Origin: Orenia marismortui DSM 5156
GTDB lineage: Bacteria; Bacillota; Halanaerobiia; Halobacteroidales; Halobacteroidaceae
DNA length: 56,684 bases
Direction of reading: 5' to 3'
NCBI RefSeq assembly: GCF_000379025.1
Contig: NZ_KB900617.1
Span: 801,903-858,586, forward strand
In this document: in pieces, positions 1 to 7,861 of the stretch
Layout: every line of letters begins with the position of its first letter
How positions within the stretch are numbered: position 1 is the first letter of the stretch
Program-made: the position numbers and the translations under genes
Notes under the pieces: model-generated
Databases searched by the model: none
What the model saw: the letters and a program-made list of their open reading frames with translations, nothing else
What the model was told of the DNA's origin: nothing

Positions 1-180
1 AGCACAAGCGTTTTCCACATTATTTTAAATGATTTTTTGGTTACTTTTTTATCTAGGGAAAAAAGGTAACCCGCCCTTAGGCGGAACCTAAAAATTTTGT
101 TTGCTTTTAAAAAGTAAAACTGTCGCATTATCCCCATAAAAAGACACTATTTATATTAAAATTTAACTAGCACAACGCGT
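1..180. repeat. 180-bp direct repeat, copy 1
   Basis: This block recurs at 1590-1769 with a single mismatch by eye (atttaac against attcaac). It contains two adjacent potential hairpins: a GGTTAC-T6 arm with an A6-G-GTAACC arm (39-71), and CCGCC-CTTA-GGCGG (71-84). It ends in a GTCGCATTATC motif and then an ACGCGT site. Directly after it the sequence departs from copy 2 and the 186-1073 gene begins. A diverged inverted copy lies at 49396-49455. The window edge may cut the left end. Confidence 0.9.
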
Positions 181-185
181 AATTC

Positions 186-1073
186 TTATACATTAGTAAA
201 TAGCTTGGATAAATATTTAATTCCTGCCCCTATTATTGTAGCTAAAAAAACAGTCAGAAACCCAAAGATAATAATCAATTTCCAATGTAGCCCTAACTCA
301 GGACCTACAGCACGTACAACTGCTAATCTACCTTGTTGCAGATCAAAACTACCTAATATTTCTTTTTGATCCATCCCTTCAGGTACTAAAATATCTAAGA
401 CATTTGGATTAAGATCTGTATTACTTCCACCACCAAACTTCCACCCTTCCGATTCCTTGATTACTTCACGATAGTTATCATAAGCAAATCCATCTAAAGA
501 GCCTACTAAAACATAATATTGTGCTTTAGAAAGATCTCCCAAAAGCTCTTTAGGGATACTTACCTTAATCGTTTTTTTATCATCTAATATCTCTATTCTA
601 TCCTCTTTTATTATGGCATCTTTTGTAGCTTTATCTTGATAGTCAAAAACCTCCAATGACCATCCTGTTATTTTAATTAATTTATTCCATGGATTTCTTT
701 CTTCAAATCTAATATTTGCACCTTTTTTAAAAGTTTCCAACTTACCTTCATCACTATTACTGATATAAACTTGAACTAACTGATGACTAAAACCATATTT
801 AGCATGCCAAGGATTCACTAGCTCTATAAACTTAAAATATAAGTTATAATTCTCATTACTAGAATCAACCTTAAAATAGGTCAAATCAAATAATCCTTCA
901 TAAGGACTGAATTGTTCATTCTTGGGATAAGTATAAGTCCCTGGGCCATATTCATCTCCAACTGGATCATTCATTTGAAAAATAATATTACTTTCTGCCT
1001 CTACTATAGATCCATAACATATGCAAAAAAATATAATCAAAAATACTAATATAAAATTCATTAATCTTAGCAT
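186..1073 (-). CDS. Glucodextranase-C-like secreted protein, C-terminal membrane anchor
   Basis: Predicted 295-residue exported protein. Residues 1-26 form a signal peptide without a lipobox. The body carries the pattern DPxGDEYGPGTYTYP followed by FDLTYFKVD, then NPWH and GFSHQ, which I recognise as the C-terminal beta-sandwich of glucodextranase-type proteins (Glucodextran_C family). Residues about 266-288 form one hydrophobic helix followed by a Lys-containing tail, so the domain would face outward from a membrane. The start has a good ribosome-binding site (GGGGAG, 6 nt spacing). No catalytic domain is present, so binding or presentation of alpha-glucan is inferred. It sits at the 3' edge of the amylase locus and differs from its neighbours in being tail-anchored rather than lipidated. 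It is flanked by copies of the 180-bp repeat. Confidence 0.7.
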   Translation of the reverse strand: MLRLMNFILVFLIIFFCICYGSIVEAESNIIFQMNDPVGDEYGPGTYTYPKNEQFSPYEGLFDLTYFKVDSSNENYNLYFKFIELVNPWHAKYGFSHQLVQVYISNSDEGKLETFKKGANIRFEERNPWNKLIKITGWSLEVFDYQDKATKDAIIKEDRIEILDDKKTIKVSIPKELLGDLSKAQYYVLVGSLDGFAYDNYREVIKESEGWKFGGGSNTDLNPNVLDILVPEGMDQKEILGSFDLQQGRLAVVRAVGPELGLHWKLIIIFGFLTVFLATIIGAGIKYLSKLFTNV

Positions 1074-1589
1074 TAATATCTCCCCTTGCTTGATAAAAGT
1101 CTTATTGTCTATTATTATGATAAAATCACTAACAATATTAAACTTTAAACTAACTATATAAGGGAAAGCAATTATTTTCTACAACTCTAATTCAATAAAA
1201 ATCACTATAATAGATAGATAAAGCGACAGTTTTCTCCCTCTATATTTCATAATATTTTTAATATATCTATCTCTATCTACTTTTAACTAAGCATTTATTT
1301 TATATGTTCATTTTTTCAATGATGAAAAAACGAACCAAAAAAATCACTTTGAAAAACGCTTTCTTTATATTATTAATTTTGCAAACTATTTAGATAAATT
1401 ATATTTAATTGTTAGTAATTCGCTCTAAAGGAAGTCCGCTTACTTTTCAAGATTTATAAAAACAAATTATCAAATAATTGCATTATTATTGTATCTTTTA
1501 GTTCTTTTAGGAAAGAAAGCGGTATAGTTAATAAAACTAAATTTTAATAACTACTCTATAATTGTTAATTAATCTGATATTACTAATTA
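1074..1589. other. Intergenic, no gene seen
   Basis: AT-rich stretch with stops in all frames and no small ORF with a ribosome-binding site. A segment at 1206-1232 ends in GCGACAGTTT, the inverse of the AAACTGTCGC end of the 180-bp repeat, and resembles the sequence that follows copy 2. A short TTCGCTCTAAAGGAA stretch (1419-1433) matches, inverted and with one change, a stretch at 10893-10907. Both look like worn repeat fragments. Confidence 0.6.
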
Positions 1590-1769
1590 AGCACAAGCGT
1601 TTTCCACATTATTTTAAATGATTTTTTGGTTACTTTTTTATCTAGGGAAAAAAGGTAACCCGCCCTTAGGCGGAACCTAAAAATTTTGTTTGCTTTTAAA
1701 AAGTAAAACTGTCGCATTATCCCCATAAAAAGACACTATTTATATTAAAATTCAACTAGCACAACGCGT
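1590..1769. repeat. 180-bp direct repeat, copy 2
   Basis: Matches positions 1-180 at 179 of 180 bases by eye. Unlike copy 1, it runs straight into a right arm (1770-1796) that closes an inverted repeat, so it looks like the uninterrupted form of the element. Confidence 0.92.
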
Positions 1770-1796
1770 TATAATAAATAGATATTGCGACAGTTT
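1708..1796. repeat. Inverted repeat closing the 180-bp element
   Basis: The left arm AAACTGTCGCATTATC pairs with the right arm GATATTGCGACAGTTT, with one mismatch. An inner CTATTTAT/ATAAATAG pair is perfect. The unit resembles a small non-autonomous element or a long RNA hairpin. It lies downstream of the 2055-5129 gene, beyond its terminator. Confidence 0.7.
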
Positions 1797-1923
1797 AGGA
1801 GTTTGAACATCACTAACTAATCTACAGGATTATTTTAAATATAATATTTCATTTATCTATTTTTTATACATTAATAATTCTTATCTATTAATATTTATTA
1901 ATTTTTTCTTTTCAATTATCCAT

Positions 1924-1958
1924 AAAAAAAGCCTGTGGGTAATGAACCTCCCACAGAC
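1924..1958 (-). terminator. Rho-independent terminator of the 2055-5129 amylase
   Basis: Read on the minus strand: CTGTGGG, a 10-nt loop, CCCACAG, then GC and seven T. It lies about 100 nt after the stop codon. Confidence 0.85.
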
Positions 1959-2054
1959 TAAGTAATCAAATTTCATGTTTGCAATATTATCCAAAAAACT
2001 TAACTTATATTCTAAACCTATCTACTAAGATATTATATTTAAATAAATTAATTA

Positions 2055-5000
2055 TTACTTTAAATAAGGTCCATCCTCTCCAAGCTTACCTGGTCCATCT
2101 AATACATAAATTCTAGCATTAGCTGTTCCACTACATTCAATAGTTAAACTACCATTAGTCACTTCTTTGATGTCTCCAGTTATTGCATCAACATAAGTTC
2201 CATTTGGAATTCTATTAAAAGTTGCATCTCCAGCGATTTTCACAAGTACGAAACTATCTGTATCTTTATCGGTGAACCTTCTCTTAAAGGCTATATTTCC
2301 ATCTACCCCTTCAGTAGAATATTGTCCTTTCTGTAAAGCTGGGATTCTACGTCTGATTATATTTAATCTTCTTACATGCTGTGCTAATGGATGATTTAAA
2401 GTATCAGCTATTTCTCCACTGGCATCAGTATATTCACCAAAATCTGTAGCATCTACATCACCTTCAATATGATCACCAAAATAAGCTCTTCCTGAATCCT
2501 CTAATTTCATTTCATAAGGATTCCCATCAATCTGTTCTCCTGCTTTAAATAAGATTTCATTCCCATAGAAAATAGTTGGGATTCCTCTCCAAGTAAACAT
2601 TAATGTCCAGTTCTCTGCCATAGTATCTTGATCATCAGTTCTTTTATAATGACTATTTCCGATCTCAAAAGGACTATAATCATGAGATTCCACATAAGTT
2701 ACATTCCAAGTAGCATCATTGGTATATTGATCACCATTACGTACATTAAAAGCATTACCAGCATTTTGGAAATTCCAATGCATTCTAAAGTCAATTACAC
2801 CCATTCCCGATGCTTTAGAATAATCTGGTTGATGGTATTGATTAGCATTAGGTCCAGTCAATAAATGATTATCACTAGTTGGCTGACCTCCTGTACCTAT
2901 TTCTTCAGCAAGATTATAGCCTTCTAATGCAGCATACCAATCTCTCTCACTATATAAATCCCCATAAGAACTACTACCTTTTGGTTCTTTCCAAGTATAG
3001 AAAGGTTGAGATATTGGTGGATGAGCTTTATTCCAGACTTCACCTACTCTAACACAGACCTCACCAAACATATAGAAATCATCTTTTCCTCTAACTTCTT
3101 TTGCCTTTTGATTAAAAGCTGGATTGAAGTGGCGATTAAACATCACCCTACTAATATGCTTAACTGTATCAACTCTAAATCCATCTACTCCCATCTCAAT
3201 ATATCGATTATAAGTATCCATCAAGTAATCTTGAACTTTTTTACTTTCCGTATTCAAATCTATACAATCACCATGTATACTACCAGCTTGAACATCATAG
3301 GCCTCCCAGTTTCCTAAGAAGAAGAGGTGGTAAATTTCAGGATCTAACATATTGGCCGAATCTCCTGACCATTGATACTCATAGATTGGCCATCCTTCTG
3401 GACTATAGTATTGAGTTTTCTTACCCCAACGATCTAAATCTGGCTTTAAATTATCTACTGGCAACCAAGCTAATTCTTTGGCATTCTGTTGTAGATACCT
3501 GTAATCTTCTAGATAGCTATCATCAGCAAGCCAAGGCATCTGCTCAAGAGTTGGTTTCTCCTTCTGATATACATCTCCATTGTAAAAGTTCTTTCCTGAT
3601 AATGGTTCTACACTTATACCATCATATTCAAAATCTGGATTATACTCATCATAATAATCAGCTTCTCCACCAAACCTTGCCGAGCCCCAATCTGGGTCAT
3701 GAGCATCTCCCCATAAAATTCTTCGGTGTAAATTCTTCTCTCCATATCTACTACTATGATTTAACACAATATCTTGAATAACTTTCAGCCCCTTGTCATG
3801 GGCTGCATCAATAAAGTCTTGATAGGTAGCTCCTGGTGATTCTAACCTTCCATCTATCTCAGTCATATCCCAGGCATGATAACCATGGTAATCAGAATCA
3901 CTTCTATTCAGTACTGGAGGAGTAATCCAAATAGCACTAAATCCTAAAGCTTTGATATAATCTAATTTTTCAATTAAACCTGCAAAATCTCCACGCCATG
4001 AAGGATCATTGTTATTATCATTCCCAGCATTTAAACCAGCTCTAGTATAACGATTATTACTAGAATCCCCATCATAAAAACGAGCTGTCATTAAGAAGTA
4101 AATTGTCTCTTCTCTAAAATCAGTTCTATCTGGAGGTGGTGGTAACTCTCCAATAGAGTATATAAATTTATACTCTTTTTTGTTTCCAGCAGCATCAACA
4201 GCTAAAGCTCTGATCCTCATACTATCATTGACCTCAATTATCTCTCCATTATATAGATAATCTGGATCCGCTAATGGCTCACTTCCATCAGCTGTATAGT
4301 ACAATTTTGGTTCTGGATCTTCATTATCATCAATATCTAAAGTTAGCTCTATTGGATCAATATAACGCTTTGGCTCCTTGCTAGGTGTAATAACTGGTGC
4401 CTCAAAATCATTCCTCGGCTCTTCCCATTTAATTGGTAGATTCCCTAAATCAATTCCACTAGCTGACATATCGACAGTTACAACAGTCGAACGTCCAGGA
4501 TAAAGAACTAGTTTACCTTTCTTTACAATCTCTCCATCTATCTTTACCATTAAAGGATAATGATTAGCTGCTATTCCTTGCTCAAAATTAGCTATAGAAT
4601 TTTCAAAGTCAATATCTGCTTTAATAGCTTCTGAAGTAGCACTAGCTAAGACGACTTCTCCTAAATTACCTGCTGGCAAGTTCTCTAACTCTACAGATAA
4701 AGCCTCAGCTGCTGTTAATTTAAGCTCCATCTCTATTAAAGTATTTTTTGCTGCTGCTATAGTAGCACTAGCTTCACCTCGATAAGCAGCATAACCATCT
4801 TCATCCTTAGCAATAACTTTTATATCATAGCTAGCACCTTCAGTTACTTCACTAAATTCAAAGGATATTTCTTCAGCAACAGCTGTATCCTGTTGATGTT
4901 TATCATTAGGATCATCTTGATTAGTTGCAGTAATGAATACTTTACCACCTTCTAATTTGACATCATCAGTTATTGTCTGCAATAATTCAGTTGGAATATT

Positions 5001-5129
5001 AATAGCTATATTTAATTTTCCTATACCTTTGCTACCCTTATCCCCATCAGAACTACATCCTAGTAACAAAAACAAGGTCAATAGAGATAATAAGAATAAT
5101 ACTAACTTCTTATTTCTTAATAAATTCAT
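2055..5129 (-). CDS. Secreted lipoprotein alpha-amylase (GH13), paralogue A
   Basis: Predicted 1024-residue lipoprotein hydrolysing alpha-1,4-glucan outside the cytoplasm. The signal peptide ends in lipobox LLLGC with lipidated Cys25. Residues about 36-240 form the N-terminal module shared across this locus (YPGR motif near its end). About 243-330 is a chitobiase/beta-hexosaminidase C-terminal-like fold (YYTADGSEP). About 335-950 is the GH13 barrel, followed by a beta domain. Conserved regions are DIVLNH (about 453-458), GFRVDTVKH (nucleophile Asp654), GEV (acid/base Glu690) and SHD (Asp817), so it should be active. The start has AAGGAG spaced correctly. Bases 4444-5000, within the shared module, are identical to part of the 7862-10690 gene, while the catalytic domains have diverged. 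Exact product specificity cannot be read from sequence. Confidence 0.93.
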   Translation of the reverse strand: MNLLRNKKLVLFLLSLLTLFLLLGCSSDGDKGSKGIGKLNIAINIPTELLQTITDDVKLEGGKVFITATNQDDPNDKHQQDTAVAEEISFEFSEVTEGASYDIKVIAKDEDGYAAYRGEASATIAAAKNTLIEMELKLTAAEALSVELENLPAGNLGEVVLASATSEAIKADIDFENSIANFEQGIAANHYPLMVKIDGEIVKKGKLVLYPGRSTVVTVDMSASGIDLGNLPIKWEEPRNDFEAPVITPSKEPKRYIDPIELTLDIDDNEDPEPKLYYTADGSEPLADPDYLYNGEIIEVNDSMRIRALAVDAAGNKKEYKFIYSIGELPPPPDRTDFREETIYFLMTARFYDGDSSNNRYTRAGLNAGNDNNNDPSWRGDFAGLIEKLDYIKALGFSAIWITPPVLNRSDSDYHGYHAWDMTEIDGRLESPGATYQDFIDAAHDKGLKVIQDIVLNHSSRYGEKNLHRRILWGDAHDPDWGSARFGGEADYYDEYNPDFEYDGISVEPLSGKNFYNGDVYQKEKPTLEQMPWLADDSYLEDYRYLQQNAKELAWLPVDNLKPDLDRWGKKTQYYSPEGWPIYEYQWSGDSANMLDPEIYHLFFLGNWEAYDVQAGSIHGDCIDLNTESKKVQDYLMDTYNRYIEMGVDGFRVDTVKHISRVMFNRHFNPAFNQKAKEVRGKDDFYMFGEVCVRVGEVWNKAHPPISQPFYTWKEPKGSSSYGDLYSERDWYAALEGYNLAEEIGTGGQPTSDNHLLTGPNANQYHQPDYSKASGMGVIDFRMHWNFQNAGNAFNVRNGDQYTNDATWNVTYVESHDYSPFEIGNSHYKRTDDQDTMAENWTLMFTWRGIPTIFYGNEILFKAGEQIDGNPYEMKLEDSGRAYFGDHIEGDVDATDFGEYTDASGEIADTLNHPLAQHVRRLNIIRRRIPALQKGQYSTEGVDGNIAFKRRFTDKDTDSFVLVKIAGDATFNRIPNGTYVDAITGDIKEVTNGSLTIECSGTANARIYVLDGPGKLGEDGPYLK
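4444..5000. repeat. 557-bp identical tract shared with 10005-10561
   Basis: Line-by-line comparison shows no difference between 4444-5000 and 10005-10561 (constant offset 5561). Substitutions start immediately outside both ends. The tract encodes most of the shared N-terminal module of the two alpha-amylase paralogues. Confidence 0.93.
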
Positions 5130-5220
5130 AGTATTCTCCTTCCATTTTAATTTTTAAGTCCCATTCTCCATTTTTACTTTTTTATTAGATAAAGTAAATT
5201 TAGATATCTGTTCACTAATA

Positions 5221-5245
5221 AAAGAGGAGACTAAGTCTCCCCTTT
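5221..5245 (-). terminator. Hairpin terminator of the 5279-7693 gene
   Basis: GGAGACTTAGTCTCC is a perfect palindrome followed on the minus strand by TCTTTTA. The T tract is short, so strength is uncertain. It lies 35-60 nt past the stop codon. Confidence 0.65.
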
Positions 5246-5278
5246 AAATTAGCTAATAAACTAGACTAAACTGCTCAA

Positions 5279-7693
5279 TTAATTTCCTACTCTAGCCATA
5301 GAAGCAGTAATATTATCATAATCTTCTTTTTCAAAAGATGTACTTGAATCTGGACCATAAGGTTCTTTAGCATTATCAATCATTGTTGGATCCCATGGTA
5401 GAACGTCCATTATAGATTCACCAAAGGTTGAAAATACTGCAACACTTATACCTGTTGTCTCAAGATAATTTCTATCTATTTCTAGAGAAACTAAAGGAAT
5501 TGTGATCTGATAAGCTGAAGCTTTTTTCCCTTCTGCTTTCACATCTATATAATCATAGGTTGACATATCGGTACTATCTTTACCTCCAAGACCTGCCATA
5601 CCTTCTCCTGGGACAACTGCCGCCCACATCTTTTCACTTATCGATTCATTAAAGTATACATCTCTTTCAATTCCAGCATTTGGGAAACTAAACAGGTACT
5701 CACCCTCTTCATAACTAAACTCTCCATTGTCATCTGTAAAAAACAGCCCTGGCTCCCCTACTCCTAAACGTGGATGGTGCATAATAAGTGTATCCACTCC
5801 ACCTTGGAATTCAAAAAATTTATCTTGACACCAAACATTATTTCCATTAACCATTAAACCTGTACCAGATACTCTTTTGCCTGTATTTAGAACCCATCCC
5901 ATAGGTAGGAATTGAGAACCTGCAAAGGATGCATCATGGTCTATAGTATCAGCCTCATCAATATTTGGAATCTCAACCATTAAATATAGATTCTCATCAT
6001 CCCATGCTGCAAATAATGCATATAAATCAGGATCAGGAATTTCATGGTATCCTCTCCATGATCTAGGAGTATCAGCTATAACTCCTTGTACTATCTTCAT
6101 ATCTTCTGTCCAATCACTCAAGTCGGTTATGGTCTTGTATTGACCCACCTGACCATTAGGGTTAGTAGCATAATATCCATTTACAGGACCATTCTGCTCA
6201 GTTAACTTTGGATTAAGACTTGTATCATCATCTATCGTTACACTTTTACTCCAACTTCTGTATCCCTCTTTACTTGCTCTTAGTAGATAATCTCCAGCCT
6301 CTACTTCAATAGTACCTACACTAATCTCAGTATAACTTGATGCACTTGCTTCTTTATATTCAATTCTAACACCACTTAGTTTATTTCCATCACCATCAAC
6401 TGGTTGAGCAATTGTTAAATTATATTTAGAAATAACTTCTTTATTTAACACAGGACTAACAGTCACTGATTGCTCTACTACTTCAACACTCTCTTTCCAG
6501 GTCTGATATCCAGCTTTACTTGCCCTTACTATATAAGTTCCTGCTTCTACTTCGATAGTTCCTACACTAATCTCAGTATAACTTGATGCACTTTCTTCTT
6601 TATACTCAATAGTAACATCAGTTATTTTATTAGCGTTATTATCAACTGGTTGTTGAATATTAAGCTCCAATTTACCAGGTTCACTTGGTGCCACTGGCTC
6701 ACTTAAATCACTACCTAATCCTTCTCGATAAGCTTGTATCCAGTAGTAATATTTATCAGCAGTTGTTGGATCAATTTTTAGAGCATCGGTATAACTGTTC
6801 TCTGTGATTAATTTAGTAGTTAAGATTCTATCATACTTATCTGAACTATCACCACGGAATAGCAGATAACCATCTGCACCTTCAACTGAATCCCAAGTTA
6901 AATCTACACCAGTATCACTATAGACAGCAACTAAATTACTTGGAACAGGTGGAGCAGTATCCCAATCTACATCTATATCCAAAGAACCTTCATCATTTAT
7001 ACTTAACAATAAAGTTGTAACCCTCCCTGCTAAGAGATCAAAATGTTCTTTAACAATTTCTAATTCTTCTGCACCATTCCATGAAATCCCAATTGAATAA
7101 GTTCCCGCTGGAATAGCTCCAAATTCAGCCTTTAACTTAGCATCCTCTCTTTCTACAAAGTCAGTTTCTAAGCCATTATCTTCTGGTAACAACACTGCCT
7201 TAGCTGAAACATAGTCATTAGGCTTATCTGTAATTAAAACTAAACCTTCTGAATCAGTAAGGTTAACCTTAACATCAACTAGAGTAATCTCCTCTTCTGC
7301 TATCTGATCTGAAATCTGACTACCTTTATAAATACAATATTCTTTATCACCTTCTACTACTTCATAACCTTCAACTATTACATTATATTTAGCACCAATC
7401 TTCAAATCGGAAAAACTAAATACAACATCTTCGTTTATATTCTCTATCTTTTTACTATCTTCTTGTTTATCTGAATCATCTTCTGTATTAACTATCGTTA
7501 CTTTTACCTTGTTCAAGCTATCTCCCAAACTAGCAATCTGCGCTTTACTCCCTGGCAAAGTAAATGAAACCTTTAAATACTCATCGCCATGTGAAATATC
7601 CTCTGTATCATCATTACTACATCCTACAAAAAGCAAGCAAACAACAGTCAATAAGATTAAAATTAAACCTCTTTTACTTTCTAATAACTTCAT
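5279..7693 (-). CDS. Non-catalytic lipoprotein: shared N-module, FN3, two PEGA-like, CBM9-like
   Basis: Predicted 804 residues from the ATG at 7693. An in-frame TTG 18 nt upstream is less likely because the AAAGGT ribosome site lies between the two. The lipobox is LFVGC with Cys25. Residues about 35-245 are a divergent copy of the locus N-terminal module (LLAGR in place of PGR). About 250-340 is an FN3 domain. About 345-500 holds two near-identical PEGA-like repeats (SSYTEISVGTIEVEAG twice). About 505-800 resembles CBM9-type or DOMON-like carbohydrate-binding domains of bacterial amylase systems (ALFAAWDDENLYLMVEI). No glycoside hydrolase motif is present. Sitting between two amylase genes, it is probably a glucan-binding or scaffolding partner; that role is inferred. 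Confidence 0.72.
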   Translation of the reverse strand: MKLLESKRGLILILLTVVCLLFVGCSNDDTEDISHGDEYLKVSFTLPGSKAQIASLGDSLNKVKVTIVNTEDDSDKQEDSKKIENINEDVVFSFSDLKIGAKYNVIVEGYEVVEGDKEYCIYKGSQISDQIAEEEITLVDVKVNLTDSEGLVLITDKPNDYVSAKAVLLPEDNGLETDFVEREDAKLKAEFGAIPAGTYSIGISWNGAEELEIVKEHFDLLAGRVTTLLLSINDEGSLDIDVDWDTAPPVPSNLVAVYSDTGVDLTWDSVEGADGYLLFRGDSSDKYDRILTTKLITENSYTDALKIDPTTADKYYYWIQAYREGLGSDLSEPVAPSEPGKLELNIQQPVDNNANKITDVTIEYKEESASSYTEISVGTIEVEAGTYIVRASKAGYQTWKESVEVVEQSVTVSPVLNKEVISKYNLTIAQPVDGDGNKLSGVRIEYKEASASSYTEISVGTIEVEAGDYLLRASKEGYRSWSKSVTIDDDTSLNPKLTEQNGPVNGYYATNPNGQVGQYKTITDLSDWTEDMKIVQGVIADTPRSWRGYHEIPDPDLYALFAAWDDENLYLMVEIPNIDEADTIDHDASFAGSQFLPMGWVLNTGKRVSGTGLMVNGNNVWCQDKFFEFQGGVDTLIMHHPRLGVGEPGLFFTDDNGEFSYEEGEYLFSFPNAGIERDVYFNESISEKMWAAVVPGEGMAGLGGKDSTDMSTYDYIDVKAEGKKASAYQITIPLVSLEIDRNYLETTGISVAVFSTFGESIMDVLPWDPTMIDNAKEPYGPDSSTSFEKEDYDNITASMARVGN

Positions 7694-7803
7694 TAGTCCA
7701 CTACCTTTCAAATTTTTATTTAATCTTATAGTAATTATAAGGATTTCCCCTTCTTGTATTCCTTAAAAAAGAATTTATTCAATAAAATGTAAATTAACTT
7801 CAT

Positions 7804-7845
7804 AAAAATCTGCTTAAAGAGAGGTCTTACCCCCTTTAAGCAAAT
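7804..7845 (-). terminator. Rho-independent terminator of the 7862-10690 amylase
   Basis: Minus-strand TGCTTAAAG, a loop of about 14 nt, CTTTAAGCA, then GATTTTT. It begins about 17 nt after the stop codon. Confidence 0.8.
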
Positions 7846-7861
7846 TACTTATTATCAAACA

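Noticed and set aside
186-1073. Composite transposon flanked by the 180-bp repeats
   Set aside because: No transposase frame, no target duplication and direct rather than inverted repeats; only an element-associated gene can be argued.
2628-4000. Several plus-strand open frames of 60-131 codons opposite the amylase genes
   Set aside because: They lie wholly antisense to genes with clear catalytic motifs, lack ribosome sites and have low-complexity Ile/Ser/His-rich translations; similar antisense frames elsewhere were dismissed for the same reasons.
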